In this document: positions 13,301 to 22,137 of the stretch, piece after piece | How positions within the stretch are numbered: the stretch's first letter is position 1 | Layout of the letters: each line of letters starts with the position of its first letter | Origin: Beroe forskalii | Taxonomy: Eukaryota; Ctenophora; Nuda; Beroida; Beroidae | Reading direction: 5' to 3' | Assembly: GCA_011033025.1 (NCBI GenBank) | Contig: WFMF01000150.1 | Span: 124,001 to 188,000, forward strand | DNA: 64,000 bases | Program-made: the position numbers and the translations under genes | The notes under the pieces: generated by a model | What the model was told of the DNA's origin: nothing | Databases searched by the model: none | Seen by the model: only the letters and a program-made list of their open reading frames with translations

Positions 13301-16300
13301 GATGTTCTCAAATCTCAAAGCCTCAAAAGTACAAAATTTCAAAATGCCTAGATATAAATGCTTTGATAAATCATAATTCATATAACCTGAATTTGAATAC
13401 AGCATAGGATATAATCTACAACTATACCTGTGCAATTCCTCCCGTCACCAGTGAAACCCGGGTCACAAGTACAAGTAAAGCCCCCAGGGGTATTGGTGCA
13501 ATTTGCTTCTACATGACAATCATGAGATAGTTCCTCACATTCGTTAACATCTGAAAGAGTTCATTGTAGCTGTTAGAGTCTTCTGGATAGGTCAGGAATC
13601 GGGACTTTGACTTTGAGAGTGTGCAGTAGGATTCATTGGAATATTTATATCAAAGTATTATGTATGCTCAATTGTGTTGCTAGGATAGGGAATGATCTAT
13701 CTACTGTTGTCAATGCTAAAAAATCATACCTAGTGTTGTGTAATTTGTTGCAGCCATATTTTCGTAAGATATAACGCATTCAAAATCGAGCATCTTTATT
13801 TATGTTATTTGCAATTGGTACTGTAAATTATGATTTATTAGGTATGTTTATTATTTTCTTGGAAATCACTTACCTTCACAAGTTACACCATCTCCCCTGA
13901 AACCACTCCTACATTCACACTCGAATGACCCTATTGTGTTGTTGCAGCTTGCATTGGCGTCGCAGTCATTTGTACCCAACGCACATTCGTCCACATCTGA
14001 TATAGGTTTGTTTTAAAAGGGTTAGCTCCAATATCTTACTATTAGTGAATAAAACTGAATTAGTGACAATTACTTAAGTTTCATCCACTCGACCTCCCAA
14101 ATCACTGCTTATCAATTTATAATTCCCTCGATCGAGCTAACGTTGTTTTACCTGGATTTGATTCGACTAGATAAGTATATCAAACTTAGATAGTAGTATC
14201 TTACTGTCTTAGTAGATTTCAGTTGTAATTCCATGAATATTGCCCAATTAATATCCTCTCAGCACCCAGCTTATTTCCATGCAATATCTACTTATTCCTC
14301 TCCTGGTGCTCTCTTACCTGTGCATGTTCTCCCATCGCCAGTATATCCTGTCACGCAGTAGCACGTGTAATGTCCAACGGTGTTTGTGCAGTTTGCATTT
14401 TCTCCGCAATCGTCGGTTTCATTTTCGCATTCTGACACATCTGAAACGTCATTTGACTCGTGAAAGATGAATGATGATGGAACAGGTACAAATATCATGA
14501 CCATGCCAGCCATAATGTGGGTTTTTGTAACCCCATGGCAAACTTCCACACTGAATGGTCACAATTTTATGATAATTCCAGGTAAGCTAATTAATATGAT
14601 ATCCACTTATCCACGATTTTAGTTGCGTCTTACCTGCGCAGGTGGTTCCATCGCCAGCAAATCCAGTGTTACAAGAACAAGCGAAGCTGCCAGCGGTGTT
14701 GTTACAAGCAGCATTGGTATCGCATGTATTCAGAGACGCATCCGCACATTCATCAATATCTGAAATATTAATGGGATGATAGGGATACCAAACAAAGAAG
14801 TATTTGAGCTTCCAGAATAAGCCAAGTTGTCAAATGCAGCGTTAGCATTGTAAAATAGTAATGTAAAATAGTAATGTAAAATAGTAATGGATTGGATTAT
14901 TTCTGAAGTACCTATAATTTATACTACCTATTGTACTTGTAGTATCATTCCTCTGCTCTGGTTATCGTTGAGCTATGGATCGTGAGGAGCAAACCAAAGA
15001 ATATCGTTTTAGAAAAACTTTAAAATAATGTATGTAAAATGCAGCTCTGAAGTGTATGGCGACCTATTTACACATTTACCATCACAAGTGGCTCCATCTC
15101 CGCTGTATCCCGCGTTACATTCGCAAGTGAAGCTTCCAGGTGCGTTAGTGCAGGTGGCATGAGCATCGCAGGTATGGGACCCGTCAGCACATTCGTCATC
15201 GTCTGAAAGGTGGCAAAATTTTTTGTTCATTAATAAGAACATCACCACGAATTTGCATCATCAATTTGTAAAATTGAGAAATCGAATTCAAGAAAAATCA
15301 TGCTTGATGGTCAATATCGGCAAAAATTGGGAGGCAAATAGTCCCACTACATTTCATACCTACATGGTGATAGGTAAATAACTATATAGTATATAGTTAT
15401 GTTTTATTGCCTGGAATATAAATATGAATTATGAATAAGATACTAAACTTTATAATAAAGTAATAACAGAATCAAAACTCAGGTCAAATTTCTGGTGCTG
15501 AATTGATGAATTGCCATCTGGGTAAAGTCCACGCTATAGTTTGAGTCTACTAATTTTCGTGTAATCATCAGTGAGACAGAAGTTGGGTAATAAAGTTTTA
15601 ACTTTTTAAGCAGTTGATATTGAACTACTGAATACAAACCAGAGCATGTTGTTCCGTCTCCACTGAATCCTGCGTTACATTCACAAGTGAAACTGCCGGC
15701 GGTATTGTCACAAGAAGCATTGGTATCGCATGTATTCAGAGACGCATCCGCACATTCATCAATATCTGAAATATAAATAGGATCATTATAGGAGTATAGG
15801 ATACAAAAAGGTTTTTTCTATTATAAGCTGATCTGTGATATAATCCATTTGATTTTTGTTTCAGGAGTTCCTTCCTGAAAATCATTATTAAGCGATAAAA
15901 TTGAATATATGATATGATGACCTATCACAGTAAACAGTTAGTGGTAAATAAATGATAAATTGACGCTGGTGGGGTGTTTAAATTGAACATGATGGTTCAA
16001 GTTGTCTTTGTTACATCAATCACCTGTACAAGTGTCACCGTCTTGTGTAAATCCATCCCTACAGTAGCATTCATAGCTGCCAGCAGTGTTGTTGCAATTT
16101 GCATACATGGGGCATTCATAGGCGTTCAGTGCGCATTCGTCAACATCTGAAATAAGTGAAATGTTTTTATACGGTATAAGCGAGCAATGCTGATTTATAT
16201 AAGTTTTATAAAGTTATAAAACGTATATAGGAGTTTTAGTGTAAGTGAATACACATCTACTGTCCATGTGTAGTGTGTACACAGTCCACAAACACCATCA

Positions 16301-19300
16301 AACCACACCAAGTTATAGCACTTCCTTCCTTGAAGTACACTTAGCTAATACCACGGTCTAACTCCGAGATAGCCTTGCTGATAATGATCAAGCTGAGTGA
16401 GGCTACTCGCACAGCTCTAAAAGTGAGAAACTGTGACTTGTTAGAATGTAGCTGAAAGCTCAAGGATCCACGGTACCCTTTGATCTATGAAGTCAAGGTC
16501 CCGTGCGGAAAATAGGTGCACTTTTCAAGTTAGATCATGTAGCCTTCTGTCTGGAATACGTGATCACGAATGTTTACTGCTCTGATCTTTTACAGTTCAC
16601 GTCGTATTCTCAAATATAGAATTCTCATGAGAAAAGTTATTGATATAACTCAGAATTTTATTTCGTTTGAATTTTATTAGCATGTTTGAAGACTCATCAT
16701 TCAGGCGATTTGTTGGCAAATGTTTGGTAAGCTGAGAACTTACCATACTTCAATCCGTCGGAAATTAATCGACAGCAAGCCAGAAATAGTGAAATATCAA
16801 GTTTACCAGTACAAATTCTCCCGTTTCCTACAAAGCCGGTGTCGCAAGCACATTCGTAGCTTCCGTCTGTGTTGGTACACACGGCGTTCTCAGAACACTC
16901 GTCTATTTCCAGAGCACATTCGTCCACGTCTGCAAAGTGAGGATGGTTTAGGCTTTGGAGGCTGTATTAATACGAAATGGCAACAAAATTTCCACTCATG
17001 CAGTAATTACTGTATGAGTGGAAATCTTGTTGCCATTTCGTGAACAATAATATCCTTGCTATTCTGATAATTTCTGCACACAATCATTGAATGGTGGCTG
17101 ATGCTCTGATGGCTCATTTTCAGATTCTAGAGTTTTAGATCAGCAATCTGATTAATTATCATATCATAGTTATAGAATGAGCGAACTAGTTCTATGTGGC
17201 AGAAAATTGTCAGTTTTACGGCACTAAGCTGAGATATACGCTAATTGTTAATGAGTAGATGATGTTTTAGGATTTTCTGCCTCTTGAGCTCTTGGTCCTA
17301 ACTTATCCTCCTATAGCAATTATACTTGGATGTATTTCTTTCTATTATTCTTTGTGCCTAGTACCTTGTACCAGCTAATGTTTGAATCCGAATAGTCAGG
17401 CTATTAGAATTACCTGGGCACGGGTCCATGGTGCAAGGCACGGTTCGGTGAGTGTTGCAGTCCACGAGTTCCTCCTCGTCGCAGTCACAGAGGTCGTCCA
17501 GACACACGCACTCCTCTCCCCCGTTCTGTGGCTCGATGCAGTACCGGGTAAGCATCTTAGTGCCGGTACCGCACTCGGCGTCACATTCCCCATCCGTCCA
17601 CTCACTCCACTCACCATCAACTGAACATGAGGTCAAAATCAGCATTATGAAGCATCCAGCGTAAAAACTGGACATGTACTGTCACTAACACTGATTTTTG
17701 AGATGATATTAAGATATTACTAGTTTAGTTATCAAGGTAAAGCTATTTAGACTCAATTTCGGTTTATCACAGTTTACCTATGCATCCGCTGGTGGAACAG
17801 CTCTCAGTTTGGGAGTCTGTGAAGCCGTTGGAGTCGGGCTCGCAGGCGTCTCCGTCACAGGCCCTGTTCCTGGTCATGGTACCGCCCCCACAGGACACTG
17901 TGCAGTCCGACCACTCACTCCACTCCTCCCACGCACTTTCCTCTTCTGAGGAGTGGGTGTAACGGACATAATCGCTATTCCAGCCCTCCCTTTCATTAAG
18001 CGGACTTTGCTTCGTATTATACTTCTTCCATTCTTCCGAGCATATTTGTCATATAACACTTATTAAATGCATCTTTATGGATACCTAAAACTATAAACTT
18101 ATTAATCCTCGGATATTCATCCTATCCAGAAAACGTAGAATAGTAACCTGGAACGTTTGGCAAACGTATAACATGGTGGTGGGCAGGGCTGGGTATTGCA
18201 ACCCTAGAACGTGTTGTTTACCTGGTGGCGGGCAGGGCTGAGTATTGCAACCCTAGAACGTGTTGTTTACCTAGAGTTGGGCAGGGCTGGGTATTGCAAC
18301 CCTAGAACGTGTTGCTTACCTGGTGGCGGGCAGGGCTGAGTATTGCAATCCTCCTCGAAGGTAGCTCCGACATCAGGGCGAATCACTTCACCCAGTTCAT
18401 CGACCATGGGACCCGGTAGACAGGGCTCTGCGTCTGGGCTGTCATCCATCTCACAAGTCCTTGTCTTAGTTCTGGTTCCTCCGCCACAATCAGCCGAACA
18501 TTGAGTCGTCTCGGACTCAACCCACTCACTCCAAACGCTCTCAGCTGGAAAAGAAGTTGCAATTCACTGAGCTGTCCTCTTGGAATTACTACTGCACAAA
18601 TCATACAGACATACAGACTCTAGGATTGGATGGATAGATTGAAAACCTCCATGGAGGCTTGCCGCTTTTACGGGCAGAAAAGTGATAATATTAATGAAAA
18701 TATATGGTATAACTGTATAATACTGATAACCTGAATTCAATACTCACAGCCACACGAACAAACACTCTAGATATAAAATTTAAAAATGAAATGTAGAACT
18801 TAATAACAGTTTATTCTGACTTGCCTAAGCCTAGTTTTTTAGTCAGATTACTTTCTATGACCTAGACCTGTATTGTCTGTGCATGCACTATTTTCTGTGC
18901 ATAATGTATAATATAATGTATAATATTATTCTAAGTACGTTAATAAATAGTTAATTATAGAATTCTTTTGAGAATAAATTTTGAGAATAAAGGGAACGAA
19001 AAAGTAAGAGGTCAAATTTCATTACGGAAATAGGTAATGACACTAATATATAAATATTCAACGTTTCAATGTGATCTGAAACATACCATGTTCACGCTGA
19101 ACATAGTAATATGGTATGTTGATCATATTGAATTTGGAAAGTTGCTTGGAATAAAAGTGCCACCTTTTTAATGAAATAATGAATTAATGAAAGTTTTGAC
19201 CTCTTACTGACCTTCTTAGTCGTTCTCTTTGTTCTCATAATTATCCTAGGTACTTTGCATTTTATTGAAATAAAAGCATTTTTGCATTGGTCCCTGTCTC

Positions 19301-21261
19301 GGGTCTCCAAAAGATACATAGATTGGGAAGTAGGGAGATTTGGATGAAATTGTGAAACTCACCAACTATATTTTCCATGTCCTCGTAATCAACAAGACAG
19401 CTTTTACCCGTACCCTCGGGGAAAGTAACACTTTCCCCATTGAGGAGGTCGGTATAACATGGAGCTCTCCGCAATTTATTTATCCTAACTTTGCAGTTGC
19501 GCCCTAACTTTGTTTCCCACTTTTTGACTTTGTTTTCCCCATCACAGAGTCCTGAATGATGTTAGTGTATGAAATTATGTGTATCATAATGTAAATGAAG
19601 ATTATTGACGAAATATTCCCAGAGATCAATTTTTAAAATCGTTTCAATTCCAGTTTTTCTGGCGACAACCATTTCTTAGATGGTTGGGTCATACTGAAAA
19701 CACATTTTTCAAAGCAGTGGTGCCTCAATCCCTGAGATATACCACTTCAAAAATGAGAATTTGAAATTTCCGTAACGTTACGGAAGGAATCCGATCTTTT
19801 CAAAATGTCAATTTCTCGGAAAGCAAAGGTGGGAGAGTGAAAATTCTTCTTAGATTCATTATTAAGTGAGTTTAATTCCTAAGATAGGTGTTCAAAACAA
19901 TAAAAATATTGTAGCAGGTTGAAATATGAACAATTTCTAATTTTCCTTCCGTAACATTCCTTCCGTAACGGAAAATAGGTGGAAAAGTTGAAAAACAAGA
20001 AAGTCTTTGGAATTTTTAAAATTTGGATTACAAAACTTCCCCTAGGATGAAATGACGATTTGCTTTGCAGATTACTGGAGTCTCACCAGCCTAAATTGTG
20101 AAAATATGCTCAGGTGAAAATTTCCCTCCGTAACGTTTTGGGTGGTTTTGGGCGAATTTCCTTCCGTAACGCATGTTACGGAAGGATTTTCCTTCCGTAA
20201 CAAATTTTTTGGTTTGCCATATTTCAGTAATCTCATGACTATTCTCCAAGAAAATTTCCTGGGAGCTTTAAAGAGATCATATCTATCGATTGTACAAAAT
20301 ATATTTTACAATCATCCTTCGTAGAAAATATTTGATTTTTAGATTTTTTTTCCTTCCGTAACAATTCCTTCCGTAACGTCAATTAGCAATTTCTAATTGA
20401 CAATTATGAACATTCTTTTTTCACTTTATATTAATTCCTGCTCATGAACAAGTCTAATGATAATGATCTATAATATATGGAAGAGCCAGCCATGTGAGGT
20501 TATTATTTTTGGATCAAATCATCATTGAACTGAAAATTCCATTTTCTGTCAATCGCTCCAATCCTTCCGTAACGAAATTTTTCTTTTTTCACTGAAGCAC
20601 TGTTTTTGACCAATATTAGAAAACAATGAGTTAGGGATATAGAAAATCTTCATTGATAACTGGGCCACATGACATATTTAACTTTTCGCTCAAAAATTTC
20701 CCACAAAATCAAAATTTCCCAGCAAATTCCTTCCGTAACGAAAAATCAATTCATCAATAATCTTCAAATATAAAATCTTGCATTGCATGAGTAATTTGTC
20801 ATACCATCCATGACATGCCATGATCCATGACATCTCATCACAGTTTTCAAGTCTACTGTATCATGTCCCTTTGGAATATATCTTGAAGATTGTCATTGAG
20901 CCATACTCTTTTCACCATTGTCAAATGGTGTAGGACAAGTAAAATATTATGAGCGATTGAAGATGGGAGTAATAAAAGAAGTGGGACCTTTTTATCTCTC
21001 TTGTCATAAATGATTGTTAACTGGAAATATGATATCAATATTATAAAATATAAACTTACCCTTTCCAACGCACTTGTTAGCCAAATATCTGGCAGCGTTC
21101 GTGCATTTCTTGCATTCCCTTCTTTCAGAATTAGGAGTGTAAGCAAGAAGATTACTTCCTTCCTCTGGCTCTATTCTGCAGGTTGGCGCCGCTCCCGATG
21201 TCAGGTGGAAGGCAGCAATGAAGACAATCGTGGTCAGCAGTGCGACACTGCAGACCCGCAT
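1881..21261 (-). CDS. Large secreted modular protein: TSP1, EGF, beta/gamma-crystallin, SRCR
   Basis: I join at least 27 exons, all consistent with one continuous minus-strand frame: signal exon (21060-21261), Cys exon (19363-19551), three TSP1, nine EGF, two TSP1, three beta/gamma-crystallin and ten SRCR exons, about 2,150 residues. After the first exon, every exon begins and ends in phase 1, so modules can be added or lost without changing the frame, as is typical of shuffled extracellular proteins. No transmembrane segment is seen, so a secreted or matrix protein is likely; a membrane anchor could sit in a final exon not in view. TSP1, EGF and SRCR domains generally serve adhesion, ligand binding or innate recognition; the role of this protein is inferred only. 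The order of modules is direct observation; that all belong to one transcript is inference from phase, strand and absence of internal start or stop signals. The 3' end is uncertain. Confidence 0.8.
2356..2424. repeat. AT-rich tandem repeat
   Basis: Three near copies of a unit built on AAATTAAAATTATAAC, some followed by TAGGT, inside the intron upstream of the last SRCR exon. Confidence 0.8.
2479..2950 (+). repeat. Degenerate copy 1 of an interspersed repeat family
   Basis: The order of short blocks (GAGAAATAG, CTCCCTTATGATATCAG, CGCGAAAATTTCC, GTCGGTTGTCAAAA, TAAATTATGATAA, AGAATTCGTGTCTTA, GAGTTGGGC, GCTTCGG) matches the repeats at 54954-55918 and, reversed, 35737-36740. It is more diverged and shorter at its right end. 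It lies in an SRCR-gene intron. Confidence 0.7.
3060..3096. repeat. (ATT)n microsatellite
   Basis: About eight ATT units in an intron of the modular gene. Confidence 0.9.
6863..7190 (+). mobile_element. tRNA-derived SINE
   Basis: The head has both internal Pol III promoter boxes of a tRNA: an A-box-like TAGCGCAGTGGTTTAGG and a B-box GGTTCGATTCC. The acceptor ends GGCCAGG and CCGTGCC no longer pair well, and about 250 bp of non-tRNA body follows, ending in an AATAAATAATATTGATTGAT tail. That is the layout of a SINE rather than a working tRNA. It sits in the intron between two SRCR exons (6679-7429), opposite to the gene. Confidence 0.75.
10867..12041 (-). CDS. Three beta/gamma-crystallin-like exons of the modular gene
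   Basis: Exons 11787-12041 (85 codons), 11282-11557 (92) and 10867-11157 (97), phase 1-1. Each has the Greek-key pattern twice, most clearly in its second half: [14 protein letters not shown]...[22 protein letters not shown]...SISSLRHV and [14 protein letters not shown]...QVSSIQSI. Trp/Tyr/Gly spacing and the closing S-I-x-S-[LI] match beta/gamma-crystallin motifs. Each carries a CEG triplet after the W-x-x-[YF] strand, suggesting a family-specific disulphide. The Ser-rich turns that bind calcium in microbial and invertebrate members are plausible but not proven here. A threonine/glutamate linker ([13 protein letters not shown]) leads into the SRCR array. Confidence 0.75.
12395..12902 (-). 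CDS. Two further TSP1 exons of the modular gene
   Basis: Exons 12732-12902 and 12395-12565, both exactly 57 codons and phase 1-1, follow the EGF array. Cores [17 protein letters not shown] and [17 protein letters not shown] are canonical, and both end in a C-P-G tail just before the donor. Placement after the EGF rod and before the crystallin-like block makes them a linker between the rod and the SRCR tail. Confidence 0.9.
13107..16929 (-). CDS. Array of nine calcium-binding EGF exons of the modular gene
   Basis: In transcription order the exons are 16807-16929, 16024-16146, 15640-15765, 15080-15202, 14634-14759, 14318-14440, 13874-13996, 13428-13550 and 13107-13229. All are 123 or 126 bp, phase 1-1. 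Most start with the calcium-binding signature D-[VI]-[DN]-E-C and end with G-x-G-x-x-C-x-G; middle motifs such as [12 protein letters not shown] and [12 protein letters not shown] carry the Asn and aromatic residues of cbEGF domains. The array should form a calcium-stiffened rod between the two TSP1 blocks. The first EGF has a doubled start ([13 protein letters not shown]). Exons 15640-15765 and 14634-14759 are nearly alike and reflect recent duplication. Apart from a hairpin at 16973-17040, just upstream of the first EGF exon, the introns hold nothing recognisable. Confidence 0.9.
16973..17040. repeat. 68-nt near-perfect hairpin in an intron
   Basis: The halves beginning CGAAATGGCAACAAAATTTC and ending GAAATCTTGTTGCCATTTCG are reverse complements with about two mismatches over about 34 nt and essentially no loop (centre at AGTAATTACT). 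It lies between the first EGF exon and the TSP1 exon at 17414-17620. It may be a tiny MITE or a small-RNA precursor. Confidence 0.8.
17414..18544 (-). CDS. Three TSP1 (thrombospondin type 1) exons of the modular gene
   Basis: Exons 18320-18544 (75 codons), 17778-17945 (56) and 17414-17620 (69), all phase 1-1. Each shows the W-x-x-W ladder and the CSxxCGxG core: [37 protein letters not shown] and [17 protein letters not shown]. The first and third are longer than the usual 55-60 residues. The third carries an acidic, Cys-rich insert ([14 protein letters not shown]). The W-x-x-W motifs are the usual sites of tryptophan C-mannosylation and glycosaminoglycan contact in this family. The 3' border of the first exon is repeated in tandem (see the 49-bp repeat). 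Confidence 0.88.
18177..18350. repeat. 49-bp tandem repeat, four copies, covering a TSP1 exon end and its splice donor
   Basis: The block GGGCAGGGCT recurs at 18181, 18230, 18279 and 18328, exactly 49 bp apart. Each unit contains the last coding bases of the TSP1 exon 18320-18544 (reading NTQPCP) and a GTAA donor. The copy at 18328 is joined to the exon; the other three lie in the intron. Confidence 0.9.
19363..19551 (-). CDS. Second exon of the modular gene, Cys-containing, no recognised domain
   Basis: A 63-codon exon between a TTCAG acceptor and a GTGAGT donor, phase 1 at both ends. Joined to the first exon it reads [17 protein letters not shown] and goes on with [15 protein letters not shown] and KSCLVDY. 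I do not recognise the family. The Cys residues of this exon and of the signal exon may form one small N-terminal domain of about 100 residues. Inclusion rests on phase agreement and position. Confidence 0.6.
19766..20740. repeat. Cluster of TTCCTTCCGTAACG motifs
   Basis: About eleven copies of [TC]TTCC[TC]TCCGTAAC or its complement within one kilobase of the first intron, for example near 19768 (a palindrome TTCCGTAACGTTACGGAA), 19943, 19956, 20121, 20158, 20175, 20191, 20350, 20364, 20561 and 20726. Spacing is irregular and the DNA between copies is unrelated, so it is not a simple tandem repeat. No protein-coding frame explains it. Confidence 0.8.
21060..21261 (-). CDS. First coding exon of the modular gene (signal peptide)
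   Basis: ATG at 21261 opens [20 protein letters not shown], a short basic start followed by a hydrophobic run and a small-residue region (TSGAAP), a convincing secretory signal with cleavage expected near residues 23-26. The rest is Cys-containing ([31 protein letters not shown]). The exon ends at 21060 before a GTAAGT donor, in phase 1. The frame is also open upstream to 21369, but only the ATG at 21261 puts the hydrophobic stretch at the N-terminus, so I chose it. Confidence 0.8.
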
Positions 21262-21534
21262 CCTTTTCAATGATAGCAGGGGTGAGTGGATAATGAAAGA
21301 ATAGTAAACTAGTATATATGTCATACAGTAGAAAGTACAGTGGTGAGATGAATTCGTAGATTTCGTCAAATCCAGTTTGAATTTGTGTATAGTGGTAAAG
21401 GTTGTGTAAACGTCCAGTGGCGGTTATCGAAGGACTCTAATAGAGCACAAATTCTAGATAGTATTGTATTGAAATATTGAATTATTGTTGGTTCATCAGT
21501 CCGATTACGATATTGATTACCTACTGACATGGAA

Positions 21535-22137
21535 AAAAATCCATTAAAACCTATTTATACTCAATGAATTACATCAAAAGACCAAAATCTTAATCTGATA
21601 TAATGATTTAGGTCAATTCTGTGTTATGTAGGCCTATGTAAGTATATAAGGGACCGTTCACATATTACGTAATCAATTTTTGGCCATTTTCAACCCCCTC
21701 CCTCCCCCTCGTAATCAAACGTAAATTTTGAAAAAAATTGCTGAATGGTGCTTTGAGCTGGTTTTCTGAAAATTTTGCTAATAAGCGGGAATTTGTGGCA
21801 AAAATTGTGTCGAAAATTGGATATTTTGATTACGTTATCAACCACCAAAACCCCCTCCCCCTCGCAATTAAACGTAATCATTTGGAAACACACATATTAC
21901 GTTATATGTGAACGATCCCTTATGACGGTCAAGTAGATTGATGAACGCTGTTTTTCTAAGCCAAATAATTAATAACGCTTAATTTGACCTGAGTTAACTG
22001 TACTTTAACTTAAGACCTTAAGTTTAACTCGTGCCACCCTTACCAGGCTTTGTACCGGCCCTTAGGACAAAAGTCTCAAAGTATTTGTTGAATTCTTTAG
22101 TCTAATAAGGGCCGGTTGAATCATGGTCAATAAGGAA
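21535..22137 (+). mobile_element. Truncated MITE, copy of the element at 30096-30544
   Basis: Blocks ATTAAAACCTATTT, CATCAAAAGACC, TTTGACCT..TTAACT and GGCCCTTAGGACAAAA, and the right end AAGGGCCGGTT..CAATAAGG, follow the same order as in the full element at 30096-30544. The left inverted end is not clear. A different MITE is inserted at 21646-21923. Confidence 0.65.
21646..21923. mobile_element. 278-bp MITE nested in an older MITE
   Basis: Ends are inverted: ATAAGGGACCGTTCACATAT on the left, and the complement of ATATGTGAACGATCCCTTAT on the right, each followed inward by ATTACGT/ACGTAAT. A second inner pair, CCCCCTC..CTCGTAATCAAACG and CCCCCTCCCCCTCGCAATTA, is in direct order. A TA target duplication is likely. 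No transposase frame is present. Confidence 0.85.
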
